This document shows, in pieces, positions 1-10,563 of a DNA stretch of 64,000 nucleotides (position 1 is the stretch's first letter; each line of letters starts with the position of its first letter). Both the position numbers and the translations under genes were made by a program. The notes beneath the pieces were generated by a model, which saw nothing but the letters and a program-made list of their open reading frames with translations, did no database searches and was not told where the DNA came from. This DNA is from Manduca sexta (lineage: Eukaryota; Arthropoda; Insecta; Lepidoptera; Sphingidae), in NCBI RefSeq assembly GCF_014839805.1, contig NC_051123.1, positions 4,446,727 to 4,510,726 of the forward strand, given 5' to 3'.

Positions 1-190
1 ATTATAAAACAAAAGTCCCCCGCTGCATCTGTCTGCCTGAACGTGTTAAACTCAAAAACTACCCAACGTATTAAGATGAAATTTGGTATGGAGACAGTTT
101 GAGAGGCTCCCGGGAAACTACTACTTTTATAACGGAAAACTTTAGCCTGAAAAACTTTATAACGCGGGCGGAACCGCGGGCAAAAGCTAG
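1..190 (+). mobile_element. A-type Helitron, 3' end (5' part outside window)
   Basis: It is identical to the 3' end of the Helitron ending at 9009. It ends in CTAG followed by T, with a GC-rich hairpin (CGCGG, six-base loop, CCGCG) ending about 11 bases before the CTAG. That arrangement is the canonical Helitron 3' terminus. The body and 5' end would lie before the window. Confidence 0.85.
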
Positions 191-230
191 TGTTGGAATA
201 TAATATAATCTTTTAATTAATCATTATCTT

Positions 231-320
231 AGTGGCGTAGTTGTATTGAGTAGTAAGACACCGCACAGAGTTCTCAGGTTTGAAACCCGGGTTGGGCAAT
301 GTGATTTCGGATTTTTCTGT
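231..320 (+). mobile_element. S1 SINE, tRNA-like head fragment
   Basis: It begins AGTGGCGTAGTTGTATTG, matching the A-box region of the S1 family. It continues through a B-box-like stretch (GGTTTGAAACCC) to the family's GGGCAATGTGATTTCGG segment. The family body is missing and the fragment runs into an ATT microsatellite at about 325-353. The duplicate is at 9050-9139. Confidence 0.75.
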
Positions 321-576
321 TTTTATTATTATTATTATTATTATTTATTACTAATATGCATGAATGTGGTTTGCAAATCGTTCTCATGATATTTAGATTC
401 TACATAAGGAGAAGCAGGCAGGGATCGGGTTATATGGACCCAACACCCCTGATGACAATTTTATGGAAATAAGAATTAAAGAGGGAAGAGAATCTTTAAT
501 CTTTAGTAATCTGATTGAAAAAATAACGAATCCACTTCATTTAATTTTATTTTATAATTTTCGGAAAGCTTCATCA

Positions 577-690
577 TTATCAGCCGCAGGATGCCCACTG
601 CTGTACATGGGCCTCCCCTAAAGATTTCCAGATCGCCCTATTGGAAGCGGCCCGCATCCAGCGAACTCGGAAGACTTAGAGCTAGAATAA
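577..690 (-). mobile_element. LINE tail fragment (R family)
   Basis: Read on the minus strand it ends with the motif GCAGTGGGCATCCTGCGGCTG followed by a TGATAATGATGAT run. That is the 3' end of a non-LTR retrotransposon family common in moths. About 115 bp survive and no protein can be read. The duplicate is at 9395-9508. Confidence 0.65.
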
Positions 691-868
691 TATTAGAGGT
701 ACATAAATATGAGGTCATTTAAAAGATTCCACAAAAAGAATATAGTACAAGAGTTGTAGTCGGTACAATATATACTTCTTGAAGTATAAACATTAGAAAC
801 TATCGAAAAGTAATTTATAGGGCCTGATTTGCCAATAATCAAAAGTTACCTATCAAAGAAATTAATAC

Positions 869-1277
869 AGGGTCATTTTGACATCGCGTTACTAAATGAA
901 ACCATATTCTTATCTCCGTGGAAATAATTTAGGTACAATAAGTTACTTGAGCCGTAGATGAAAAATAAAAAAGTGTAGGTTTCGAACAAAACACAAATGT
1001 TAATAAAAAGTAATTTTAATTTTACGCCTAATGCCACTACTACTACTACTACTTTAAAAGGATTCGTTGCTACGGCAACATCATACTTTCCGTCAGAAAT
1101 ACACTCACGCACACGCCATAATCGTATTAAACTACAAAACGGTAAAATAATCAGAAAACTAAAAACAGGATTTTTGGTGAAAATATTCGTTATTATTGGA
1201 TGATTTTTGGCACAATGTCAGCAAAGGTGAAGACGAGTATCTGGTTTCATTTAGTAACGCAATATCAACATGACCCT
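869..1277. mobile_element. M1 inverted-repeat element (MITE-like)
   Basis: About 410 bp bounded by 36-bp terminal inverted repeats (869-904 and 1242-1277). They begin AGGGTCATTTTGACATCG and AGGGTCATGTTGATATTG inwards and match at about 33 of 36 positions. The interior contains a short CTA trinucleotide run near 1035-1053. No transposase frame is present, so it would be non-autonomous. Target-site duplications could not be fixed. Related copies lie at 9687, 27017, 32697 and 33999. The superfamily was not recognised. Confidence 0.75.
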
Positions 1278-1745
1278 TTATAATATCTTCCAGTTTAATT
1301 GCTATTATCGTACTCTTAAACAGATAATGAAATTGATTCATGACGATTTTCTAGGATGCCTACTAGGTAAAACAAACGCATCTAAAGACAAAACCAGACA
1401 GCTTCTTCGTAACACAAAAACCACGCAACTTAATCTAAAAGCTTTGTTAATGGTAATCTCTAAACAGTCAAAGCTTCTGTAAACTTTACCGGCGGTTTCA
1501 GCTGAGGACTTTAGCAAACCAGATAAGTCCATTAGGACGTCGAAACTTCGCTCAGTCGAGCTGAATGTTGTAGAGTTCATTCCCCTTTGTGATAAACGTG
1601 AAACACTTTGTTTTCCATCCAATTTTTAATTTCAGTGTTTTTCTCCATTATGCACGAAGGAATTACAATTATTTGTTAGTAGATAACATTGAGAAGTCAT
1701 TAAGGCTTGTACTAATGCTACCAGAATGGACTTTGCAATAAATTA
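1278..1745. other. Unique-looking spacer inside the duplication
   Basis: No gene or repeat was recognised. A minus-strand open frame of 94 codons (1338-1622) lacks any recognisable motif. It stops just before the Helitron insertion site at A1745. Confidence 0.4.
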
Positions 1746-2265
1746 TCTATATATATAAAACAAAGACGGGTTTGTTACAACACTTATAACTCGAGATCTG
1801 CTGAACCAATTTTCATGGTTATTGATTCGTTGGATTTGTCTCCGCCCGAATAGCAGAATACATCTTAAAAACAATGAAAACTCGATATGTGTAATAATAC
1901 TTACTTAATCATTTCAATAAATGCTCATTTTTGTTTATTACATGTCAAACATTTGTTGTCCAATCCTGTCAAATACTGTAACAACTATTCATGTGTGCGT
2001 TCAGAAATTTATTTCCATCTCGAATAGAAGTGTATAGACAAATAGAGAAAAATAAAATAGCTCAGAATAATACCTAAGATTTATTCTACAGGTTAACAAA
2101 AGTGTAAATGTCTTTTTATAGGTTGTCTATGATTTTTCTTGACAAGCTATTGTCTATGTCTCGAAAGTTCAGGCACTGTTATTATTTATAATTCTCTTTG
2201 GTTATTATATTTGGTGATTTTATGTGGTTTTGTGCGAATGCATATTCAGTATTACTATTAAAACA

Positions 2266-2955
2266 ATGCCGCGTCCTAGAAGATCTAATCTTTCCCAGCG
2301 GAGCCGTAATGCAATTAGGCAACGGAATATCGCGAGTCAATTATCTGATGAAGAACGAGAAATTGCACGAGAAGAGCGCCGCGTTAGTATGGAGCAAAGA
2401 AGGGCCTTAATTCGTGCTTCTCAAACACAAGAGCAAAGAGAGGCAGCCCGTGAAACGGCTAGGTTAGAAACGAGAAATCGAGCTTATCGTTCAGATGAAC
2501 AGAGGAATAATCTTCAAAGTGCAAGAAGAAATGGTTCAAGTATTGATTTGAATCGAGCAGCGTTTCTATATGATTGCACCATCGACTACAGCTTGCATCG
2601 TTTAGTTTGCATTGGTCCAATGGACGTTGTTTGCCAGCATTGTGGCGCATTGAAGTTTGCTGGTGAAACGCCTGGTTTGTGCTGCCTTAGTGGTAAAGTG
2701 AAATTGCCATTATTGGTCCCGCCACCAGAGCCATTGTGTTTCCTGCTTTATGACGACACACTAGAATCACGACATTTTCTAGCGAACACTCAAAAATACA
2801 ATGTCTGTTTCCAAATGACTTCATTTGGGGCGGAAATTATCGAAGAACACAGATATAATCCGACATTTAAGGTAATTTACGTTAAAAACTTTATTTTCTA
2901 TGATTGTAAAAAAAATCTGGAATGTAGTTTGTTAGATTTCTGTATTTGTCTCTAA
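2266..2955 (+). pseudogene. Helitron Rep/helicase, N-terminal remnant, copy 1
   Basis: An ATG at 2266 opens 229 codons. Residues 10-90 are rich in Arg, Glu and Gln (helical and charged), as in the N-terminus of insect Helitron proteins. Cys123, Cys126, Cys139 and Cys140 form a zinc-finger-like cluster before a KVKLP-LLVPPPEPL stretch typical of the family. Coding very probably stops at Lys202, where AAG is followed by a GTAATT donor (2872). A good acceptor (TGACTTCACAG) ends at 3031 and restores an IQG reading typical of the next family segment. The sequence then runs straight into the element's 3' end. The downstream Rep nuclease and helicase exons are deleted. Codons 203-229 are intron read-through. 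Confidence 0.8.
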
Positions 2956-3031
2956 AATAAAAATGGCATGTTATTATTTGAAAATAAAAGTGTTTGTAAA
3001 TCTAACTATAACTATGGCTTTGACTTCACAG
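2872..3031 (+). other. Probable intron in Helitron gene remnant
   Basis: A 160-bp stretch with a GT donor after Lys202, a TCTAAC/TATAAC-type branch region near 3001-3012 and a TTCACAG acceptor. Joining the flanks gives FK-IQG, the order known in intact insect Helitron proteins. This is inferred from sequence only. Confidence 0.6.
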
Positions 3032-3199
3032 ATTCAAGGCCATCATCATCGGTTCTTCATTCATCATAATAAAATACTTTTATATTTCTATTATTTTGTA
3101 TCATTGTATTACGTTCATCAAAGCCTAAATTAGTTCACCTAAAAGGTAACACGACACTTATTGACTGTTAGGCGGTACGAAGTTCGCCGGGTCAGCTAG

Positions 3200-3442
3200 T
3201 GTATAAATAAAAATAAAACATTTTATGAAAGCCATAAAATGTATGTTATTTATATTTCTTCAAAATACTATTCAATGGAAGTTTCAGTAAAACAGCGCAA
3301 TCTCAGTCATATTTTAAAAAATTATCGAACTGATAAACGAAACCGGGAATTCATCATAGCCTATAGTTTATATTGCCAATAAACTAAGGAACTGTCTTGA
3401 AATGCCATATACTGTTGATTTGATGGGTTAGAGTTTCTGAGA
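3200..3442. other. No gene seen
   Basis: AT-rich unique-looking sequence immediately right of the duplication boundary. It shares nothing obvious with the sequence right of the other copy (from 12019). Confidence 0.4.
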
Positions 3443-3560
3443 TCCTCATCAGCCACATAAGCACTGCTGAACATACGCGTCCCTTAAAGAATTCCAGACA
3501 GACCTGCCAAAGGGGCCTGTATCCAGCTTGTTCCTGCGACCTATCAAGTCGTCTATACAC
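3443..3560 (-). mobile_element. LINE tail fragment (R family), degraded
   Basis: On the minus strand it contains diverged forms of the R tail: a GGATACAGGCC segment and an ATGTTCAGCAGTGC segment followed by GGCTGATGAGGAT. It is more decayed than the copy at 577. Confidence 0.55.
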
Positions 3561-3696
3561 CTTGCAGATGGCAGTGCAACGCTGCGCTACCGGTATGGGA
3601 GGCCCTCACTTATTCCTTATTATTATTTTCCTTTAGGGAAGCTATTTGACATCAGTGAGCCATATGCTCTCTGTTTCGATGTCTGGGTTCAACATC

Positions 3697-3812
3697 ATCA
3701 CCACCATCAGCCGCAGGATGTCCACTGATGAACATGGGCCTCCCCCAAAAATGTCCAAGTCGACCTATTGTAAGCAGCCCGCATCCAGCAACCTCCTACG
3801 ACTTTTATGAGG
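3697..3812 (-). mobile_element. LINE tail fragment (R family)
   Basis: The minus strand carries GCTGGATGCGGGCTGC, then GGGGGAGGCCCATGTTCATC and a GTGGACATCCTGCGGCTGA end with a TGG/TGA run. This is the same family as at 577 and 32505. It lies directly before an S1 SINE fragment. Confidence 0.65.
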
Positions 3813-3823
3813 TCATCCGTCCA

Positions 3824-4000
3824 TTCCTGGGTTGGGCAAAGTGATATTGAGTTTTCTACTCAGTATCAGCCTGGAGTTAGGATTTTGTGCCCGATATGGC
3901 GATAGGCTGCCTACCACATCATAGGACGGAATACGTACATCGAAAAATGGCACCAGTATCGCCTCTCCCTCGGGGATAAAGGTGTGATGTGTATGTATAA
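3824..4000 (+). mobile_element. S1 SINE, body and tail without head
   Basis: It starts at GGGTTGGGCAAAGTGATA and continues through the family's GCCCGATATGGCGATAGG segment to CTCGGGGATAAAGGTGTG and a TATGTATA tail. The tRNA-like A-box half is missing. It is diverged from the full copies at 18.2-18.8 kb. Confidence 0.75.
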
Positions 4001-4693
4001 GTAGTAATTTATTTATTTACGGAGTGAACTATTATTTCGAAACACATTGTACTCTATCATGCCTGAGCTTAAAACAATAAAAGTAAAAAGAGATTAATGT
4101 ATCAGTGAATAGTTAAGATTGCTACCGTATCATCCCGCGTTAACCAGAATCTGCATCTTTGGAGCATATGAACGGCTCTCTTCGGGTAGACATGAGCCGC
4201 CAAGCAGAACAGACACCCCAAAAGACCATCGTTCGACACGTGCAAGATTTTTTAAAATCAAGCAGCTACTAATCTATAAATGTTATTGACAGAAAAAGCG
4301 GCGCACTAAACAGTTTTTTCCAACAGCAATAACATTGGTCAACAATCTTTCGCATTTTCTCATTCATTTTCAATATGTCGTAATGCTATCGTGCGATATT
4401 ATCACACCATACGTGAAACAGGTCATGATTTCGTAGCGACATTAAACACTCAAGGTTACTGATTTCTATTTTGTAGACAGAACTTTTGGGTTGGCCTGCT
4501 ATTGGCGTAACCAGGGAAGCATGACGGCGAAATGCCACGAGCCCCCGGCTATAGACGGCCCCTGACCCGCAAGAAGGGAAACGTTCAGACAAACGCAAAA
4601 AAAAAATAGGTAGATAATATAATTTATAATAGACAATTTACATTTTTATTACTCACAGAAATTAAAAAAAAATTGAACTTATGTTTTCTTAAG
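4001..4693. other. No gene seen
   Basis: AT-rich spacer. A locally GC-richer patch at 4490-4590 yields only a short minus-strand frame without recognisable motifs. Confidence 0.35.
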
Positions 4694-4803
4694 TTTACGC
4701 AAATGTTAGACATTTAAATTAAACTATTTTACCAATTTTGTCGCGGTTTTAATATTTTACTTTTCTCCCGCGATAAAATTCCTAAAATAGTTTAATTTAA
4801 ATG
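4694..4803. repeat. M4 repeat arranged as a fold-back
   Basis: Perfect 21-bp inverted repeats at 4711-4731 and 4783-4803 (CATTTAAATTAAACTATTTTA and its complement). The left half reads as a minus-strand M4 copy (TCGCGGTTTTAATATTTTAC). The right half begins the same unit in the opposite sense. Other M4 copies are at 35951, 38828, 40367, 45775 and 55800. Confidence 0.7.
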
Positions 4804-5465
4804 AACTAATGTTACTGGTTCTTTTGTCGAATTTGAATCCTTCGCGGCGTTTAAGGTAATAAGTACTTATAGAACAGCAGTTTTCTTTGGAGAGGGTAGT
4901 AGGGAGTGGGAGGATGCAAAGGTTTGAATTTCAAGTTATTTTAGTCATAACATTTGAAAACGAAATAATAGTTTTATATTCTCTGTATTTAATGATTCAC
5001 TTCATTTTACTCATGTTTTTACTCTTACGGACGCCCACTGCCTTTTCAATGTTATTACTATTATTAACAACTTAAAATGACAGTCACTTCTCAGTTATTC
5101 TGTATGCGTTAAAAGAGCGTGAGCATTTATGTATCATTTTCCTGGGAATCAGCTTTCCATAAATGCAAAAATGCCTTAAAATGTTTTCCAACTATTCATC
5201 GATTCATTCGTATCGAGAAGTCAAATGAGTCATTAATTGAAGGAGTTCAACTGCAACTAAACGAAACATTGAAACAATTGTAACAGCGCCATCTAGTGCA
5301 ATTTGCTAATACGCCTTTGTACGATGGCTACTCGAGTACCAAATGTTACGAGTGACCAACACTTCACAACTCGCACTTGATGTAGTTACAGCGATACTAG
5401 CGCCATCATTATTTGAGGAACGATTTTATGTGATGAAAATTTACAACAACATTACAACTTATCTA
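4804..5465. other. No gene seen
   Basis: AT-rich spacer left of the Helitron array. Short frames only; nothing recognisable. Confidence 0.35.
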
Positions 5466-6498
5466 TCTATACTATTATATAAAGCTGAAGAGTTTGTTTG
5501 TTTGTTTGTTTGTTTGTTTGTTTGTTTGTTTGTTTGTTTGTTTGTTTGTTTGAACGCGCTAATCTCAGGAACTACCGGTCCAAACTGAAAAATTCTTTTT
5601 GCGTTGGATAGCCCTTTGTTCGTGGAGTGCTATAGGCTATATATCATCACGCTATACCCAATAGGAGCGGGGCAGTAATGGCTAATCTCAGGAACTACCG
5701 GTCCAAACTGGAAAATTCTTTTTGCGTTGGATAGCCCTTTGTTCGTGGAGTGCTATAGGCTATATATCATCACGCTATACCCAATAGGAGCGGAGCAGTA
5801 ATGGCTAATCTCAGGAACTACCGATTCGAACTGAAAACATATTTTTGTGTTGAATAGTCCTTTGTTTGTGGAGTGCTCAAAGTTATATATCATCACGCTA
5901 TGATCAATAGGAGCGGAGCAGTAATGGCTAATCTTAGGAACTACCGGTTTCAACCAAAAAATTCGTTTTGTGTTGGATAGCCCTTTATTTGTGGACCGCT
6001 ATAAGCTATATATCATCACGCTATACCAATAGGAGCGGAGCAGTAATGGCTAATCTCAGGAACTACCGGTTTGAACTGAAAAAATCTTTTTGTGTTGGAT
6101 AGCCCTTTGTTCCTGGAGTGCTATAGGCTATATATCATCACGCTATGACCAATAGGAGCGGAGCAGTAATGAAACATGTTGCAAAAACGGGGAAAATTAT
6201 GAGTTTTGAGAGCTTCCGTTGCCTGCGCTGCGTAAACGGTTAAAGTTATGCAACAATGATGTATGACGGGATTGTTTCACTTAAAAAGTTCTAAATAATA
6301 TAACAAAAGTCCCCCGCTGCATCTGTCTGTTACGTGTTAAACTCAAAAACTACCCAACGTATTAAGATGAAATTTGGTATGGAGACAGTTTGAGACCCTG
6401 GGAAGAACATAGGCTCCCGGGAAACTATTATTTTTATAACGGAAAACTTTAGCTTGAAAAACTTTTATAACGCGGGCGGAGCCGCGAGCAAAAGCTAG
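5466..6498 (+). mobile_element. A-type Helitron A1, 1033 bp, complete ends
   Basis: The 5' end is TCTATACTATTATATAAAGC after A5465. The 3' end is GCAAAAGCTAG before T6499, with a GC-rich hairpin close upstream. It contains a (TTTG)n run of about 15 units (5493-5551), five 123-bp tandem repeats, then a unique part ending in the 3' hairpin. It has no coding capacity, so it is non-autonomous. It is the first of three head-to-tail relatives. Confidence 0.85.
5558..6170 (+). repeat. 123-bp tandem repeat, 5 units (in A1)
   Basis: Units start at 5558, 5681, 5804, 5927 and 6049 with GCTAATCTCAGGAACTACC and end with GGAGCGGAGCAGTAATG. Using the bases after ACCG as a unit type, the order is a-a-b-c-d. 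Each unit contains a CCAATAGGAGCGG segment. Confidence 0.9.
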
Positions 6499-6527
6499 TA
6501 TATTGATATAGATATAAAATAGGCTAG

Positions 6528-7641
6528 TAGTATTATATAAAGCTGAAGAGTTTGTTTGTTTGTTTGTTTGTTTGAACGCGCTAATCTCAGGAACTACCGG
6601 TCCAAACCGAAAAATTCTTTTTACGTTGGATAGCCCTTTGTTCGTGGAGTGCTATAGGCTATATATCATCACGCTATACCCAATAGGAGCGGGGCAGTAA
6701 TGGCTAATCTCAGGAATTACCGGTCCAAACTGAAAAATTCTTTTTGCGTTGGATAGCCCTTTGTTCGTGGAGTGCTATAGGCTATATATCATCACACTAT
6801 ACCCAATAGGAGCGGGGCAGTAATGGCTAATCTCAGGAACTACCGGTCCAAACTGAAAAATTCTTTTTGCGTTGGATAGCCCTTTGTTCGTGGAGTGCTA
6901 TAGGCTATATATCATCACGCTATACCCAATAGGAGCGGAGCAGTAATGGCTAATCTCAGGAACTACCGATTCGAACTGAAAACATATTTTTGTGTTGAAT
7001 AGTCCTTTCTTTGTAGAGTGCTCAAAGTTATATATCATCACGCTATGACCAATAGAAGCGGAGCAGTAATGGCTAATCTTAGGAACTACCGGTTTCAACC
7101 AAAAAATTCGTTTTGTGTTGGATAGCCCTTTATTTGTGGACCGCTATAAGCTATATATCATCACGCTATGACCAATAGGAGCGGAGCAGTAATGGCTAAT
7201 CTCAGGAACTACCGGTTTGAACTGAAAAAATCTTTTTTGTGTTGGATAGCCCTTTGTTCCTGGAGTGCTATAGGCTATATATCATCACGCTATGACCAAT
7301 AGGAGCGGAGCAGTAATGAAACATGTTGCAAAAACGGGGAAAATTATGAGTTTTGAGAGCTTCCGTTGCCTGCGCTGCGTAAACGGTTAAAGTTATGCAA
7401 CAATGATGTATGACGGGATTGTTTCACTTAAAAAGTTCTAAATAATATAACAAACCCCCGCTGCATCTGTCTGTTACGTGTTAAACTCAAAAACTACCCA
7501 ACGTATTAAGATGAAATTTGGTATGGAGACAGTTTGAGACCCTGGGAAGAACATAGGCTCCCGGGAAACTACTATTTTTATAACGGAAAACTTTAGCTTG
7601 AAAAACTTTATAACGCGGGCGGAGCCGCAAGCAAAAGCTAG
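6528..7641 (+). mobile_element. A-type Helitron A2, about 1.1 kb
   Basis: It begins only about 30 bp after A1. From TATTATATAAAGCTG it matches A1, but the terminal TCTATAC is replaced by GGCTAGTAG, so the 5' terminus is not intact. The 3' end is GCAAAAGCTAG (7641) followed by T. It carries six tandem units and a short (TTTG)4 run. It is nearly identical to A1 apart from one extra type-a unit. Confidence 0.85.
6580..7317 (+). repeat. 123-bp tandem repeat, 6 units (in A2)
   Basis: 738 bp divided by 6 is 123 bp. The unit-type order is a-a-a-b-c-d, that is the A1 order plus one additional a unit. This implies gain or loss by unequal exchange or slippage. Confidence 0.9.
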
Positions 7642-7757
7642 TATGGATATATACAGGCTGCGTTTTTTTTTTATTTCAGTAGAACAACCTCATTGGACTT
7701 GAACTGCGAAGCCTTAAAGCAAAAAAAAAATACATTGGATTTCTCAAATACAGCGAA

Positions 7758-9009
7758 TCTATATACTATTATATAAAGCTGAAGAGTTTGTTTGTTTGTT
7801 TGTTTGTTTGTTTGTTTGAACGCGCTAATCTCAGGAACTACCAGTCCAAATTGAAAAATTCTTTTTGCGTTGGATAGCCCTTTGTTCATGGAGTGCTATA
7901 GGCTATATATTATCACGCTATACCCAATAGGAGCGGGGCAGTAATGGCTAATCTCAGGAACTACCGGTCCAAACTGAAAAATTCTTTTTGTGTTGGATAG
8001 CCCTTTGTTCGTGGAGTGCTATAGGCTATATATCATCACGCTATGACCAATAGGAGCGGAGCAGTAATGACTAATCTCAGGAACTACCGGTTCGAACTGA
8101 AAAATTCTTTTTGTGTTGGATAGCTCTTTATTAGTGTAGTACTATAGGCTATATATCATCACGCTATGACCAATAGGAGCGGAGCAGTAATGACTAATCT
8201 CAGGAACTACCGGTTCGAACTGAAATTTTTTTTTTTGTGTTGGATAGCTCTTTATTAGTGTAGTGCTATAGGCTATATATCATCACGCTATGACCAAAAG
8301 GAGCGGAGCAGTAATGGCTAATCTCAGGAACTACCGGTTCAAACTGAAAAAATATTTTTGTGTTGGATAGTTCTTTGTTCGTGGAGTACTATGGGGTATA
8401 TATCATCACGCTATGACCAATAGGAGCGGAGCAGTAATGGCTAATCTCAGGAACTATCAGATCGAACTGAAAAAATATTTTTGTGTTGGATAGCACTTTG
8501 TTCCTGGAGTGCTATAGGCTATATATCATCACGCTATGACTAATAGGATCGGAGCAGTAATGGCTAATCTCAGGAACTACCGTGTTTGAACTGAAAAAAT
8601 CTTTTTTGTGTTGGATAGCCCTTTGTTCCTGGAGTGCTATAGGCTATATATCATCACGCTATGACCAATCGGAGCGGAGCAGTAATGAAACATGTTGCAA
8701 AAACGGGGAAAAATTATTAGTTTTGAGAGCTTCCGTTGCGTGCGCTGCGTAAACGATTAAAGTTATGCAACAATGATGTATGACGGGATTATTCCTCTTA
8801 AAAAGTTCTAAAAAATATATTATAAAAACAAAAGTCCCCCGCTGCATCTGTCTGCCTGAACGTGTTAAACTCAAAAACTACCCAACGTATTAAGATGAAA
8901 TTTGGTATGGAGACAGTTTGAGAGGCTCCCGGGAAACTACTACTTTTATAACGGAAAACTTTAGCCTGAAAAACTTTATAACGCGGGCGGAACCGCGGGC
9001 AAAAGCTAG
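7758..9009 (+). mobile_element. A-type Helitron A3, 1252 bp, complete ends
   Basis: The 5' end is TCTATATACTATTATAT after A7757. The 3' end is GGGCAAAAGCTAG before T9010, with the CGCGG/CCGCG hairpin. It has seven tandem units and lacks the short ACCCTGGGAAGAACAT stretch present in A1 and A2, so it is a distinct lineage. Its last 191 bases (from 8819) are shared with positions 1-190, which makes it the left part of duplication copy 2. Confidence 0.85.
7824..8686 (+). repeat. 123-bp tandem repeat, 7 units (in A3)
   Basis: 863 bp divided by 7 is 123 bp. The unit types are two a-like units, two of a TTCGAACTG type, two further variants and a terminal d-like unit. Only the first and last types match A1 and A2. 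Confidence 0.9.
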
Positions 9010-10563
9010 TGTTGGAATATAATATAATCTTTTAATTAATCATTATCTTAGTGGCGTAGTTGTATTGAGTAGTAAGACACCGCACAGAGTTCTCAGGTTT
9101 GAAACCCGGGTTGGGCAATGTGATTTCGGATTTTTCTGTTTTTATTATTATTATTATTATTATTTATTACTAATATGCATGAATGTGGTTTGCAAATCGT
9201 TCTCATGATATTTAGATTCTACATAAGGAGAAGCAGGCAGGGATCGGGTTATATGGACCCAACACCCCTGATGACAATTTTATGGAAATAAGAATTAAAG
9301 AGGGAAGAGAATCTTTAATCTTTAGTAATCTGATTGAAAAATAACGAATCCACTTCATTTAATTTTATTTTATAATTTTCGGAAAGCTTCATCATTATCA
9401 GCCGCAGGATGCCCACTGCTGTACATGGGCCTCCCCTAAAGATTTCCAGATCGCCCTATTGGAAGCGGCCCGCATCCAGCGAACTCGGAAGACTTAGAGC
9501 TAGAATAATATTAGAGGTACATAAATATGAGGTCATTTAAAAGATTCCACAAAAAGAATATAGTACAAGAGTTGTAGTCGGTACAATATATACTTCTTGA
9601 AGTATAAACATTAGAAACTATCGAAAAGTAATTTATAGGGCCTGATTTGCCAATAATCAAAAGTTACCTATCAAAGAAATTAATACAGGGTCATTTTGAC
9701 ATCGCGTTACTAAATGAAACCATATTCTTATCTCCGTGGAAATAATTTAGGTACAATAAGTTACTTGAGCCGTAGATGAAAAATAAAAAAGTGTAGGTTT
9801 CGAACAAAACACAAATGTTAATAAAAAGTAATTTTAATTTTACGCCTAATGCCACTACTACTACTACTACTTTAAAAGGATTCGTTGCTACGGCAACATC
9901 ATACTTTCCGTCAGAAATACACTCACGCACACGCCATAATCGTATTAAACTACAAAACGGTAAAATAATCAGAAAACTAAAAACAGGATTTTTGGTGAAA
10001 ATATTCGTTATTATTGGATGATTTTTGGCACAATGTCAGCAAAGGTGAAGACGAGTATCTGGTTTCATTTAGTAACGCAATATCAACATGACCCTTTATA
10101 ATATCTTCCAGTTTAATTGCTATTATCGTACTCTTAAACAGATAATGAAATTGATTCATGACGATTTTCTAGGATGCCTACTAGGTAAAACAAACGCATC
10201 TAAAGACAAAACCAGACAGCTTCTTCGTAACACAAAAACCACGCAACTTAATCTAAAAGCTTTGTTAATGGTAATCTCTAAACAGTCAAAGCTTCTGTAA
10301 ACTTTACCGGCGGTTTCAGCTGAGGACTTTAGCAAACCAGATAAGTCCATTAGGACGTCGAAACTTCGCTCAGTCGAGCTGAATGTTGTAGAGTTCATTC
10401 CCCTTTGTGATAAACGTGAAACACTTTGTTTTCCATCCAATTTTTAATTTCAGTGTTTTTCTCCATTATGCACGAAGGAATTACAATTATTTGTTAGTAG
10501 ATAACATTGAGAAGTCATTAAGGCTTGTACTAATGCTACCAGAATGGACTTTGCAATAAATTA
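9010..10563. other. Flank inside duplication copy 2
   Basis: It contains the duplicate of the S1 head (9050-9139), an ATT run, the R-family LINE tail (9395-9508, minus) and the M1 element (9687-10095), followed by the unrecognised spacer. No gene was seen. Confidence 0.6.
9687..10095. mobile_element. M1 inverted-repeat element, duplicate
   Basis: Same 36-bp terminal inverted repeats and interior as 869-1277, carried along by the larger duplication rather than by independent insertion. Confidence 0.75.

Larger units (their letters stand above)
1..3199 (+). repeat. Direct duplication, copy 1 (at least 3.2 kb)
   Basis: This segment recurs at 8819-12018 in the same orientation. By eye the only differences found are single-base length changes in short homopolymers: A4 versus A5 near position 6, A6 versus A5 near 512, and C3 versus C4 near 1845. 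The left edge lies outside the window. The right edge is the last base of a Helitron (CTAG, 3199), after which the two copies are unrelated. The unit contains a Helitron 3' end, a SINE head, a LINE tail, an inverted-repeat element and a complete B-type Helitron. It may be a real recent duplication or an assembly artefact. Confidence 0.95.
1746..3199 (+). mobile_element. B-type Helitron, complete ends, 1454 bp, copy 1
   Basis: The 5' end is TCTATATATATAAAAC, preceded by A1745. The 3' end is GGGTCAGCTAG, followed by T3200, so the insertion is between A and T as expected for Helitrons. A hairpin with a GGCG/CGCC stem sits just before the 3' CTAG. There are no terminal inverted repeats and no target-site duplication. 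It carries the first exon, an intron and the first codons of the second exon of a Helitron Rep/helicase gene. The HUH Rep nuclease and helicase domains are absent, so it must depend on proteins made elsewhere. Confidence 0.85.

Noticed and set aside
873..1112. Minus-strand 79-codon frame with a run of Val residues, present twice.
   Set aside because: The Val run translates a trinucleotide repeat inside the M1 element. The second copy comes from the large duplication.
5753..7098. Minus-strand frames repeating the KISHYCSAP motif, which could suggest a repeat protein.
   Set aside because: They are translations of the 123-bp tandem units, broken after about 66 codons each, and absent outside the Helitrons.
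5558..8686. Regular direct repeats at first glance reminiscent of a CRISPR array or satellite.
   Set aside because: The repeat units are contiguous 123-bp monomers without spacers and lie inside Helitrons with clear TC and CTAG ends in a eukaryotic context.
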